DNA of 64,000 nucleotides from Clostridia bacterium. GTDB taxonomy: Bacteria > Bacillota > Clostridia > Christensenellales > Aristaeellaceae. A program made the translations under genes and the position numbers. Below, piece by piece: positions 46,184 through 54,775 of the stretch. Location of the stretch: positions 62,001-126,000 of the forward strand of contig JAFSOC010000040.1 of assembly GCA_017447185.1 (NCBI GenBank), given 5' to 3'. The first letter of the stretch is position 1; each line of letters starts with the position of its first letter. The notes under the pieces were generated by a model. The model made no database searches. It saw nothing but the letters and a program-made list of their open reading frames with translations, and had not been told where the DNA came from.

Positions 46184-48165
46184 TGGAAATCCTCCTCATT
46201 CTTATTCGACGGCAGCCGGCTGTATACCAGCAGCGTAATCAGCGCCACCACCAGGAACACCAGGATACCGATCACCGAAGCCTGGTAGTACAGGTGGTCT
46301 CCGCCGATGGTAATCTTGAACAGCCAGGTGATCAGCAGGTCGGTGTTCCCCGCGGAAACGCCGCCTGCGCTGTAGGCGCCGAGCTTGGTCGGTCCGCCTC
46401 CTGTCAGCAGGTAGATCACGTTGAAGTTGTTCATGTTCCCGGTAAAGCTGGTCAGCAGGTATGGGCCCGTCACGAACAGCATGTAGGGCAGCGTGATCCG
46501 CGTGTACTGCTGCCACGGGTTCGCGCCGTCGATGCGTGCCGATTCGTACAGGTCCGCCGGGATGTTCATTAAGATACCCGTGGTGATCAGCATCAGGTAC
46601 GGGATACCGATCCAGATGTTGATGATGATCACCGTGAACCGGGCCCACGTGGCGTCCTCCCAGAAGGGCAGCGCCCGTTCGATCCATCCCATGTTCATCA
46701 GGAAGGAATTGACGATTCCGTTCTTGTCGAACATCTTGGACACATACAGCAGGGAAATGAACTGCGGAATCGCGATCGTCATGACCAGGATCGTCCGGAA
46801 CAGCTTCTTTCCCTTAATGCCCTTCTTGTTGATGGCCATGGCCACAAACATGCCCAGGAAGTAGTTGGTGAACGTGGCGAAGAAAGCCCACATCAGCGTC
46901 CAGGCCAGGATCTCGCCGAAGGTGGCCATGAACGTCTTGTTGCCGCTTCCGTTGCTCGTCCAGGTCAGCAGCTGGTTGAAGTTGTCCAGTCCCACCCAGT
47001 GGAACAGGTTCTCCTTCCCGTCGAAGGTGCCGCTGTAGTTCGTGAACGCGACCAGCACCATGAAGATGATCGGCATGATCGTGAACACCGTGATGCCTGC
47101 CACCGGCAGCGCCAGCAGCGTCTTGTGGAACTGGTCGTCCACCAGGGAGCGCAGGTCTTCCCGGCCGCTCTTCAGCCGCTTGCCCGCTTCCTCGATCTTC
47201 TGCGCCAGCCGGCCCTGCTTCACGTTCTGGTAGTAGGTGTAGATAACCGCCAGGATGAAGAAGATCGTCAGCACGCCGTACAGCAGGATCTTGAAGCTGT
47301 CGTCGCCGTAGGACACGATTTCCTGTCCGCCGGCCACCAGCGCGTAGTGCTCCGTCTTCACTGTGCCCAAGGTTGGCAGCTTCTGCAGCCATCCGACGCC
47401 CCAGCCCACCATGTAGCCGATCGCCACAACCTCAAACAGGAAGAACAGCAGTCCCCGCAGGACCTGGCCCCGGCTCAGGTTCGCGAAGCCCATGATGATG
47501 CAGGTCAGCTTGTTCTTCCATCCTGTCTGGAACGCCATCGTCAGGAATACGCCTTCCGCGATGATCCCGGCGATGATCACCCATACCAGGGTGTTCGGGC
47601 CGGTGCGCACCGGGTTCTGGATCAGCCCGTAGTGCTCGATCCGGTTCGGCTGGTTGATGGGCGGTCCCGGGAATTTGGACTTGTCCGTCAGGATGCTGTT
47701 CAGCTTTTCCGCCAGCTTGTTGCCGATCTCCTCGGCCACCGCCGGATCGGAGAAGCTCACGTCAATCGTGATCGTCCGCCCCGTGGTGTCCGCCTCGTCG
47801 TATCCCCATTTGACCCGGTCAATCAGCCGGCCAACGGTCAGGTTATGCTGGTTCAGCAGGTCCATCTCGTCCACAACAGCCTGGTACAGCGGCGCCTTGG
47901 TGATGGCGTCGCTCACCGGAGCATACTGCAGGGCCGCGATTTTCCCGTTCGCGTCCTTCAGGTATCCCATGGCGTTGTAGTTGTTGTCGATCATTTCGAC
48001 TTCCGTCCGGTAGGTGGCATCGGAATATTCCTTCTGCACGACGTTCTCGCACAGATACCAGGTCAGCAGGCAGCACAGCACCACCGCCACCTGCGCCAGC
48101 AGGATGTGCGCAATCAGCGGCAGTTTCCGCTTCGGGGCCTGCGTCCCCCTCTCCTGGTTTGTCAT
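46180..48165 (-). CDS. Carbohydrate ABC transporter permease, MalF/GanP type, with Wzz-like N-terminal module
   Basis: 661 residues, longer than E. coli MalF (514). The C-terminal 300 residues are a standard MalF permease with the E-S-A-R-I-D-G-A coupling loop. The first 213 residues form a unit of TM helix (17-38), extracytoplasmic domain (39-188) and second TM (194-213); the segment T-I-D-V-S-F-S-D-P-A-V-A-E-E-I-G-N near 133-149 and the proline-rich stretch before TM2 resemble Wzz-type polysaccharide co-polymerases. Residues about 225-330 add further membrane segments. The start at 48165 follows GGGGG by 6 bases; an ATG two codons earlier is possible. Confidence 0.9.
   Translation of the reverse strand: MTNQERGTQAPKRKLPLIAHILLAQVAVVLCCLLTWYLCENVVQKEYSDATYRTEVEMIDNNYNAMGYLKDANGKIAALQYAPVSDAITKAPLYQAVVDEMDLLNQHNLTVGRLIDRVKWGYDEADTTGRTITIDVSFSDPAVAEEIGNKLAEKLNSILTDKSKFPGPPINQPNRIEHYGLIQNPVRTGPNTLVWVIIAGIIAEGVFLTMAFQTGWKNKLTCIIMGFANLSRGQVLRGLLFFLFEVVAIGYMVGWGVGWLQKLPTLGTVKTEHYALVAGGQEIVSYGDDSFKILLYGVLTIFFILAVIYTYYQNVKQGRLAQKIEEAGKRLKSGREDLRSLVDDQFHKTLLALPVAGITVFTIMPIIFMVLVAFTNYSGTFDGKENLFHWVGLDNFNQLLTWTSNGSGNKTFMATFGEILAWTLMWAFFATFTNYFLGMFVAMAINKKGIKGKKLFRTILVMTIAIPQFISLLYVSKMFDKNGIVNSFLMNMGWIERALPFWEDATWARFTVIIINIWIGIPYLMLITTGILMNIPADLYESARIDGANPWQQYTRITLPYMLFVTGPYLLTSFTGNMNNFNVIYLLTGGGPTKLGAYSAGGVSAGNTDLLITWLFKITIGGDHLYYQASVIGILVFLVVALITLLVYSRLPSNKNEEDFQ
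47527..48117 (-). other. Wzz/chain-length-determinant-like module in MalF
   Basis: Residues 17-213 of the MalF-type permease: TM, about 150 extracytoplasmic residues with D-P-x-x-A-x-x-I-x-N near 140-149, then a second TM preceded by P-x-R-x-G-P-N. This order is characteristic of the Wzz domain. Identification is by pattern only. Confidence 0.55.
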
Positions 48166-48214
48166 AGACATCCCCCGTTTCTTTTCTTCCGGGCTCGTTC
48201 CCCGCGTGTCACGG

Positions 48215-48249
48215 AAAAAGGCCGGAGCCAATCACGATTGGCTCCGGCC
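48215..48249 (-). terminator. Strong hairpin between sugar SBP and permease genes
   Basis: 14-bp perfect inverted repeat (48220-48233 with 48236-48249) followed on the minus strand by TTTTT (48215-48219). It should terminate most transcripts after the SBP gene and let a fraction continue into the permease genes. Confidence 0.85.
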
Positions 48250-48298
48250 GGTTGTTTCGCGATTGCTGGATTATATCAATCGAGCAATTGTCTTCGCC

Positions 48299-49822
48299 TT
48301 ATTCGGCGGCTACCAGGGTGATGGTGCCGGTGGCTTCATCGAAGGTGATGAAGTAGGTGCCGGCTTCCTCAACCTTGAAGTTGTCGGCCGGGAACGCGAC
48401 GTCCCAGCTCAGGCCCTGGCGGACCTTGAATTCGACGCCCGCATCCAGCGCGTAGGGTTCCACGGTGGTCCAGGTGCCGTCTGCGCCCTTGATCATGGCC
48501 AGGTCAGCGGTCCAGGTTTCCTTGCCGTCGCTGTAGTCGGTGAAGAAGAATCCGTCAGCGTCGTTGTACATACCGATGATGGTGTAGCCGTTCTTGACTT
48601 CGTCGCTCAGCGTGAACAGGCTGGCGATCTTGTCGTAGTAGGCATCCAGCGCAGCCTGCAGGCCCGCTTCGTCTTCAGCAGCCTTGATGTCATCGCCGAT
48701 AACCTTGGCGATATCCCACCAGGAACCGTGGATCTGGCCCTGCACGGTGGCGTACTGGTTCTGCTTGGCCAGCGCGACCAGGCCGGGGTTGGCCTGCACC
48801 GCTTCGTTCTGCTGGGCCTTCAGGTTGGAGGGACCCCAGGCGCGGGCTTCGAACCGCTCCAGCTGGCACTTTTCGCCGGTCAGGTAGGTGGCCAGCAGGG
48901 TCAGCGCGGTGGCTTTGCCGGAGTCAACCTGCGGCTTCACGCCCAGCAGTTTGCATCCGGAGAAGGAACCCAGGTGATATTCGACGCCGTCCACTTCGAA
49001 GGAAGGCAGGTCGGTGATGCCCATGTTGTCGCCCAGGATTTCAGCCGCGGTGGCGTAGTCCCAGATACCGGTCACGACAACCGCCGCGCCGCTGGCGAAC
49101 TCGGAAGCCTTGGAGCTGCTCAGGTGGAAGGGGGATTTCACCAGCTTCTCGATACCCTTGGCAGCGATCAGGCCGGCCGCGCTGTCGAAGTCATCAGCAA
49201 CTTCGATGAAGGCGCCGGTGTCGTCGGTGACCCAGTTGGATTTGCAGCCCGTGGCGAAGAAGAAGGAAGCGATGTACCAGGCGCTGGTCTGCAGCTCCAT
49301 GGCGAAGTACTTCTGGGCAGCTTCGCAGTCAGCGATCAGCTTTTCCAGGGAGTCCACATCCTCTTCCGGGATGACGCTCTTGTCGTAGTACATGAAGTAG
49401 CCGTTGTCCGCGGTCAGCGGATAGGCGAACATGGCATCGCCGGAGGTGGCGGCTGCCACGGCGCTCACGTCGTTCTCAGCCTTCACGGTCTCGGCGGTGG
49501 CGGCGTCCAGCTTGGTCAGCGCGCCGGCCTGCACCAGGCGGGCAAACTGGTCCTGCGCGAAGAAGAAGATGTCCGCGCCGGCTTCCACGTCGTTGATCAT
49601 GTTCGTCGCCGAAGTGGATTCGGAAACGGGCTCGACCGTGGCGTTGAAGGTGATGCCGCCGTTGTTGGTCTTGTTGAAGTCTTCGATCTGAGTCTTGGTC
49701 AGCTCAACCGCTTCTTCAGGGCACCACACGGTGATGTCGTAGGTGCCGGGATCGGCGGACGCGATGGAGACCATGGACAGGGCCATGATGGCCGCCATCA
49801 GGATGGCAAGGAACTTTTTCAT
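48299..49822 (-). CDS. Sugar ABC transporter substrate-binding protein (MalE/GanS type) with C-terminal SusE/SusF-like module
   Basis: 507 residues. Signal peptide 1-23 (cleavage after S-I-A-S-A) without lipobox. A family-1 SBP fold follows, with a MalE-like G-S-W-W-D near 365. Residues about 409-507 form an extra beta-sandwich with G-Y-T-I-I-G-M-Y, repeated W/F residues, G-V-E-F-K-V-R and G-T-I-T-L-V, similar to starch-binding SusE/SusF domains. First gene of the importer operon, with an excellent promoter and a LacI/CcpA-type operator upstream. It captures oligosaccharides outside the cell; galactan or starch origin is undecided. Confidence 0.9.
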   Translation of the reverse strand: MKKFLAILMAAIMALSMVSIASADPGTYDITVWCPEEAVELTKTQIEDFNKTNNGGITFNATVEPVSESTSATNMINDVEAGADIFFFAQDQFARLVQAGALTKLDAATAETVKAENDVSAVAAATSGDAMFAYPLTADNGYFMYYDKSVIPEEDVDSLEKLIADCEAAQKYFAMELQTSAWYIASFFFATGCKSNWVTDDTGAFIEVADDFDSAAGLIAAKGIEKLVKSPFHLSSSKASEFASGAAVVVTGIWDYATAAEILGDNMGITDLPSFEVDGVEYHLGSFSGCKLLGVKPQVDSGKATALTLLATYLTGEKCQLERFEARAWGPSNLKAQQNEAVQANPGLVALAKQNQYATVQGQIHGSWWDIAKVIGDDIKAAEDEAGLQAALDAYYDKIASLFTLSDEVKNGYTIIGMYNDADGFFFTDYSDGKETWTADLAMIKGADGTWTTVEPYALDAGVEFKVRQGLSWDVAFPADNFKVEEAGTYFITFDEATGTITLVAAE

Positions 49823-49922
49823 GATTCTTTTCTCCTTTTTAGTTTTTATTTTTTGCCGGAATCAAAACCGGACAAAACGCTCGCGCATTATTGTCCGATT
49901 CATTCCGTTCAAATTCGGCTAT

Positions 49923-49951
49923 ATTGTATTTCCATTTCAATATTTTGTCAA
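49923..49951 (-). promoter_or_regulatory. Strong promoter of the sugar transporter operon
   Basis: Minus strand: consensus TTGACA (49946-49951), 17-base spacer, TACAAT (49923-49928). The leader is about 95 bases. Confidence 0.85.
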
Positions 49952-49987
49952 CAGAAATTTTTCCGGGAACCCTTTATTTTACGTAAT

Positions 49988-50001
49988 TGGTATCGTTTTC
50001 A
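49988..50001. promoter_or_regulatory. LacI/CcpA-type operator candidate upstream of the sugar SBP gene
   Basis: Plus strand TGGTATCGTTTTCA; the minus strand fits the cre consensus at 13 of 14 positions. It is flanked by ATTG/CAAT, extending the dyad to 18 bases. It sits 36 bases upstream of the -35 box, in the gap between the promoter and the GH53 stop. Confidence 0.55.
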
Positions 50002-50024
50002 ATATCTTGTGGCCCGGAAGCCTT

Positions 50025-51989
50025 TTACTGCACAGAATTCAGCACTACGTCGTCGATTTTTCCCCAGGCGCCGTTGCCTGTTCCCTGGCATTTGACGTAG
50101 ATGCCGACCGTCACTTCGCTCCCCGCGGGATGGGTGAATTCCGGGATCATTCCCGCGTGCCAGTCGTTGTATCCCGTGATCGGGATCTGCTCCGACCGGG
50201 CTACTTCGACCCCGTCGATCTTGACGTAGGTGTAGATGTCCGTCTCCCCGCAGTCGCCGCCCATGATGGCCGCCCCGAATTTGAATTTGCCTTCCGGCAG
50301 GTCCTGCAGCGTCTGCTCCAGCGTGAATTCCACGCTGTCCTGCTTCGCGCTCCAGAAGTGCATGTGCTTGTTTCCCGTCAGGGAGTCCGTCTTCTTGTCT
50401 TCGATGTACAGCTCGTCCGCGTTCTTCAGGTCGGTGATCACCCAGGCCCGGCTGCTGTCCTCAAAGCTGTAGTCTTCCATGTAGTTGTACAGCACCATAG
50501 ACACGTAGCATTTCGCTTCCCTGCCTTCCGCCTCCCCGGTGATCACGTACTGATTCGGTCCGTTTTCATGCATCCCCCGGTCTTCCGCTTCCGTCAGGTT
50601 CCATTTCACCGGCACCGCCTGCCGGCTGTCGTCCGTCATGATGGCGTTCACCGTCTCCGGCAGCTCCAGCGGCATGCTCAGGTCGCAGATCACACTCGGC
50701 TCCTCCAGTGCGTCCGCCGTGGGGGTGATTTCGTTGCCTTCCCGCATCAGCCGGAATACCTTCAGGGATTCCAGGGCTTTCCCGTTAGCGTCGAAGAAGG
50801 CCTGGTTGTCCACCGCGCTGCCGCCGTACCATTTCCCCGCATCCTCCGGGTCGTATACAGCGGCGTAGCTGCTGGCCCATCCGGATCCGTATTTCTCCCA
50901 CTTTTCGTGGTTCGCTTCCCAGCTTTCCGTCCCGACCGTGATCCATGCGCCTTCCCAGTAGCAGATGCCGATCCCCGCCGGCGTTTTGTTTACCACCGTG
51001 TCCGTAATGTTCCGGATGCAGTTGGCCTGCCCCTGGGGTGTGAAGGGATAGTCCTTGATGATGCCGCCCCCGTCCCCGATGGTGTTGGCGGAGAAGTCCG
51101 TGTCCTCCGCCGTATAGGCGTAGGAGGTCTCCATCACCATGACTTTCTTTCCGTAGGTCTCGGCGATCTCCGTCAGGATCGTGGAAAGGTTCTCCAGCGT
51201 TCCGTGCCAGTAGGGATAATAGGAAGTGGCGAACACATCGTAGTGGATCAGCCCGTTCTTCTCGTAGTAGTCCATTTTCTTCGCGTAGGTCCGGTAGCTG
51301 TCCGTTTTCTCCGGGTTGGCGAAGTGCAGCGCCACCAGCGCCTCCGGGTACACCTCCCGGGTCGCCCGCGCCCCCGCGTCCATGATGTAGGCGATGTTCA
51401 TCCACGTCTTCTCGCCGCACAGTTTGTTGTTCGTCTCGTTCCCAACCTGCACCATGCCCACGTCCACGCCCGCGGCCTTCATCTGCTGCAGGCAGTCCAG
51501 CGTGTATTCATAGGCCGCCCGGGTCTTTTCCTCGATGTCCATGCCGGCCCACGCCCGGGGCACCATCTGCTTCGAGGGGTCCGCCCAGAAGTCGGAGTAG
51601 TGGAAGTCCGCCAGCAGCTTCATTCCGCAGGCCGTGGCCCGTTTGCCGATTTCCACCGCGGTCCGGATGTCGCAGTTGCCCCCGCCGAATCCGTTGCCGT
51701 TGTCATCATAGGGGTTGTTCCAGATCCGCACCCGGATCATGTTGATTCCGTTGTCCGCCAGCAGCCGGAACAGGTCCGTCTCCCTGCCGTCGAAGTCGTA
51801 GTATTTCACGCCGCTGGCTTCCTCCGCCAGCACGCTGGAGATGTCCATCCCGAAGATAAAATCCTCCGGCAGGTTCTCCACCTTTTTCACATACAGTGTG
51901 TCGGAAGCGCTCTCCGCTCCCGCCCCCGCGATCATGGGCACACACAGGCACATCGCCAGTATCGCTGTCATCAGGATCCGTCCGTTCAT
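50025..51989 (-). CDS. GH53 endo-beta-1,4-galactanase with C-terminal carbohydrate-binding module
   Basis: 654 residues. Signal peptide about 1-26, no lipobox. GH53 barrel (about 44-400) opens with F-I-F-G-M-D-I-S-S and has acid/base E185 in Q-V-G-N-E-T-N and nucleophile E287 in V-M-E-T-S-Y. A short Ig-like linker (about 430-500) is followed by a beta-sandwich (about 510-654) resembling the galactan-binding CBM61 found on other GH53 enzymes. It cuts beta-1,4-galactan side chains of pectin outside the cell, giving galactooligosaccharides for the importer downstream. Start overlaps the upstream gene stop (ATGA). Confidence 0.92.
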   Translation of the reverse strand: MNGRILMTAILAMCLCVPMIAGAGAESASDTLYVKKVENLPEDFIFGMDISSVLAEEASGVKYYDFDGRETDLFRLLADNGINMIRVRIWNNPYDDNGNGFGGGNCDIRTAVEIGKRATACGMKLLADFHYSDFWADPSKQMVPRAWAGMDIEEKTRAAYEYTLDCLQQMKAAGVDVGMVQVGNETNNKLCGEKTWMNIAYIMDAGARATREVYPEALVALHFANPEKTDSYRTYAKKMDYYEKNGLIHYDVFATSYYPYWHGTLENLSTILTEIAETYGKKVMVMETSYAYTAEDTDFSANTIGDGGGIIKDYPFTPQGQANCIRNITDTVVNKTPAGIGICYWEGAWITVGTESWEANHEKWEKYGSGWASSYAAVYDPEDAGKWYGGSAVDNQAFFDANGKALESLKVFRLMREGNEITPTADALEEPSVICDLSMPLELPETVNAIMTDDSRQAVPVKWNLTEAEDRGMHENGPNQYVITGEAEGREAKCYVSMVLYNYMEDYSFEDSSRAWVITDLKNADELYIEDKKTDSLTGNKHMHFWSAKQDSVEFTLEQTLQDLPEGKFKFGAAIMGGDCGETDIYTYVKIDGVEVARSEQIPITGYNDWHAGMIPEFTHPAGSEVTVGIYVKCQGTGNGAWGKIDDVVLNSVQ

Positions 51990-53080
51990 GGCATTTCCTC
52001 CTTTTTTTCTGTCGCTATCAGCTGTTCCGCCGCCTCTTTGGCCAGGCCGTCCTCCCGGTGCACGCTCTCCGCCCCGATGTACAGCCGCCAGGTGTCCTCC
52101 GTCCCGTCCGCGGTGTAGAGGAAGGTGTCCGCCGCGATCGCGGTGCCGCCTTCCGGGTCATAGAGGATCCAGCTTTCCCCGGTCTCCATCCAGTCCGCGT
52201 AATTGTGGAGTTTCGAATCCGGCACCAGGAACAGGTCCCCGGCCTTCAGCTCGCTCCCGCCGAACATCACGTAGCTGAACGGGTGGATCTTCACCATCCG
52301 GATCGGCTCCGGCAGCAGTTTTTCGAGCCGTGCGGCCAGCTGGTCCTCCCCGGTCATTTCCCCGTCCATGTAGATGCAGATCTTCTTTTCCGGCCGCGTG
52401 TCCGTAATCTGGTAGAAGATGAAGCTTCCGAAGATCACCGCGCCGAAGGCCCACATGACCAGCGGCGCCGTCACCAGCGATGCTCCCCGCAGGAACCGCC
52501 GCACCGGGGATACCTTCCGGCTTACGTCCGGCCGCGCTGCGCCCGCTTCCGTCGTTTCCATTCCCGCGATGTAGTTGTGCACCGTCGCCAGCCGCACCTT
52601 TGTGCCGTCCGCCGGCAGCCGGCAGGCCCACCGCTCGTCGATGCTCAGCAGCGCCGGCCGTTTTTCCTCTTCGATGCTTGCAGGCATTGACGGCTCAGCT
52701 TCTTCGCCCTCTTCCAGGATCACCCGGCATACCCGCACGCTCTTGGGAATCCGGAAGCTTTCCCCGGTCACCGTGATCCGGCCTTCCAGGATCTCCTTCT
52801 CCCCGTTGCGCAGCATGTCCATGTGCCGCTTCTCCTGCCGCGTGGGCCGCAGGAACAGCAGGTATACGATGATCGCCGCCGCCCCCAGCGCCCCGGTCAC
52901 GCTCAGCATCACCGGGTGCATGACCCGGGCGTTCCCCGTCCGCACCAGCAGGCACAGCACAATAAATATGAGCGGCGTCAAGATCAGCAGGATCCGGTAT
53001 ATAAGGGTCAGCCGGCGTTCTTTTCGCTCCGCCGCCTGCCATTCCCCGTCCGTGCAGAAAAACTCCATAGGATCGGTCAT
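51986..53080 (-). CDS. Three-helix membrane protein of unknown function coupled to GH53
   Basis: 364 residues. Two helices near the N-terminus (about 25-46 and 54-77), a cytoplasmic or extracytoplasmic middle part (80-198), a third helix (200-223) and a C-terminal domain (224-364). No named domain recognised. The start at 53080 has AGGAAGAGG upstream; a much longer open frame continues to 55360 but is antisense to the GH13 and HAD genes and is not coding. Its stop overlaps the GH53 start by four bases, and its own promoter (53099-53127) drives the pair, so it is probably functionally tied to galactan use. Confidence 0.75.
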   Translation of the reverse strand: MTDPMEFFCTDGEWQAAERKERRLTLIYRILLILTPLIFIVLCLLVRTGNARVMHPVMLSVTGALGAAAIIVYLLFLRPTRQEKRHMDMLRNGEKEILEGRITVTGESFRIPKSVRVCRVILEEGEEAEPSMPASIEEEKRPALLSIDERWACRLPADGTKVRLATVHNYIAGMETTEAGAARPDVSRKVSPVRRFLRGASLVTAPLVMWAFGAVIFGSFIFYQITDTRPEKKICIYMDGEMTGEDQLAARLEKLLPEPIRMVKIHPFSYVMFGGSELKAGDLFLVPDSKLHNYADWMETGESWILYDPEGGTAIAADTFLYTADGTEDTWRLYIGAESVHREDGLAKEAAEQLIATEKKEEMP

Positions 53081-53098
53081 TCCTCTTCCTTTTTTTGC

Positions 53099-53127
53099 AA
53101 TATAACATTTTTTCCGTCCCTTGACAA
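53099..53127 (-). promoter_or_regulatory. Promoter of the membrane protein-GH53 pair
   Basis: Minus strand: TTGTCA (53122-53127), 17-base spacer, TATATT (53099-53104). Its -35 box overlaps that of the divergent GH13 promoter. Confidence 0.75.
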
Positions 53128-53149
53128 CCTGCCCGCTTTCGTTCATGAT
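53121..53149 (+). promoter_or_regulatory. Candidate divergent promoter of the GH13 gene
   Basis: TTGACA (53121-53126), 17-base spacer, CATGAT (53144-53149). The consensus -35 shares five bases with the opposite-strand -35 at 53122-53127. Confidence 0.5.
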
Positions 53150-53182
53150 ACAGGGGAAGCCTGCGGAAAGAAGGGAATATGC

Positions 53183-54745
53183 ATGAAACGGTTTGCGTTG
53201 TTTTTGCTGGCGCTGATGCTGCTGTGCACATCGTCTTTTGCGTCGGAAGCGCTGGATAAAGAGGGGCTGAATATGGAGAACAACAGCCGGGTATTCTATG
53301 AGATTTTCGTCGGTTCCTTTTCCGATTCGGACGGGGACGGCATCGGTGATCTCCGGGGTATTATCAACCGCATGGATTACCTGAATGACGGGGATCCCGC
53401 CTCGGGCAAGAGCCTCGGTATCGAGGGCATCTGGCTCACCCCCATCTTCGCCTCCCCCACCTATCATAAATATGATGCCACCGATTATTATAAGATCGAT
53501 GCCACCTTCGGCACCCTGGAGGACCTGAAGGAGCTGATCGATATCTGCCATCAGCGGGATGTGAAGCTGATTATCGACCTGCCCCTGAACCATACCGGCA
53601 CCGATCACCGCTGGTTCAGGAATTTCTTCAACGCCCATCTCATGCATAATCCGAACAATGATTATTATGATTTCTATACCTGGCTCGAGCCGGATGCCGT
53701 CATTCCCGCCGGCCGGCATTTCACGAAGATGCGGAATAACCTCGGCCTCTATGAGTCCAATTTTTCGGACAGCATGCCCGAATTGAATTTTGATAATGAC
53801 AAGGTCCGCAGGGCCGTGGTGGATGTGGCCGCCTACTGGCTGGACCTGGGCGTGGACGGCTTCCGCTTCGACGCCGCCAAGTATATCTATTTCGGCGAGC
53901 ATGATAAGAATACGGAATTCTGGACCTGGTATATGGACGAGCTGAAGAAGATCAATCCGTATGTTTACACCGTCGGCGAGGTCTGGGACGGGGACGGCAT
54001 CACCAGCCGCTACCTCAAGGCCTTCAACTGCTTCCATTTCTCCACCGCCATGGCGGAAGGGATTATCTCCAAGACCGCAGCCCAGGGCGATGTGAACAAG
54101 TTCGTCCTCACCGTCCAGAAGTATCAGGATGCCATTCATGCCGAGAATCCCGAGGCCATGGATATCATGTTCCTCGCCAATCATGATACGGACCGGGCTG
54201 CCGGCTTCCTCTCCATGTCCAACGGCCGGGCCCAGGTGGCCGCCAGCCTCTATCTTCTCTCCCCTGGTTCCCCCTTTATGTATTATGGGGAGGAGATCGG
54301 CCTCCGCGGCTCCCGCGGCGGCGAGAATACGGATGCAAACCGCCGCCTGGCCATGGTCTGGGGCGACGGCGATACCGTGAAGGATCCGGTCGGCAGCACC
54401 TATACCAAGCAGACCCCTTATTCTGTAAAGGACCTGGAATCCATGGGCAGCACCATCCTCCAGCATTACCGCAAGGTGATCGCCCTGCGGAAAGCGAATC
54501 CGGAGATCGCCCGCGGCACCTACACCGCCCTCTCCTTCCCGGATACGAAGGCCGGCGGCTTCCTCTGCACCTGGAACGGCTCCACCGTCGGCGTTTTCCA
54601 TAACACCACGGAGAAAACCCAGACCCTGGATCTGTCCCTTATCCCGGATGTGTCCTTCACCCAGCTTTCCTTCGTGGGCACAGGCGCCACCCTGGAGGGC
54701 ACCCTCCTCACCCTGGAAGCCCAGACCAGTGCAGTCCTGCGCTGA
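53183..54745 (+). CDS. Extracellular GH13 alpha-amylase family enzyme
   Basis: 520 residues. Signal peptide about 1-21 (cleavage after S-F-A-S), no lipobox. GH13 barrel with Y-E-I-F-V-G-S-F near 38, conserved region I L-P-L-N-H-T, nucleophile D230 in G-F-R-F-D-A-A-K, acid/base E266 in V-G-E-V-W, and D335 in A-N-H-D-T-D-R. C-terminal beta domain (about 430-520). Hydrolyses alpha-1,4-glucans outside the cell, or transfers glycosyl units; its N-x-D calcium-site context was not resolved. Start preceded by AAGAAGGG. The cytoplasmic GH31 enzyme could finish the products. Confidence 0.92.
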   Translation: MKRFALFLLALMLLCTSSFASEALDKEGLNMENNSRVFYEIFVGSFSDSDGDGIGDLRGIINRMDYLNDGDPASGKSLGIEGIWLTPIFASPTYHKYDATDYYKIDATFGTLEDLKELIDICHQRDVKLIIDLPLNHTGTDHRWFRNFFNAHLMHNPNNDYYDFYTWLEPDAVIPAGRHFTKMRNNLGLYESNFSDSMPELNFDNDKVRRAVVDVAAYWLDLGVDGFRFDAAKYIYFGEHDKNTEFWTWYMDELKKINPYVYTVGEVWDGDGITSRYLKAFNCFHFSTAMAEGIISKTAAQGDVNKFVLTVQKYQDAIHAENPEAMDIMFLANHDTDRAAGFLSMSNGRAQVAASLYLLSPGSPFMYYGEEIGLRGSRGGENTDANRRLAMVWGDGDTVKDPVGSTYTKQTPYSVKDLESMGSTILQHYRKVIALRKANPEIARGTYTALSFPDTKAGGFLCTWNGSTVGVFHNTTEKTQTLDLSLIPDVSFTQLSFVGTGATLEGTLLTLEAQTSAVLR

Positions 54746-54775
54746 CCCCAAATACCATAAAAGGAACTCTGTTGA

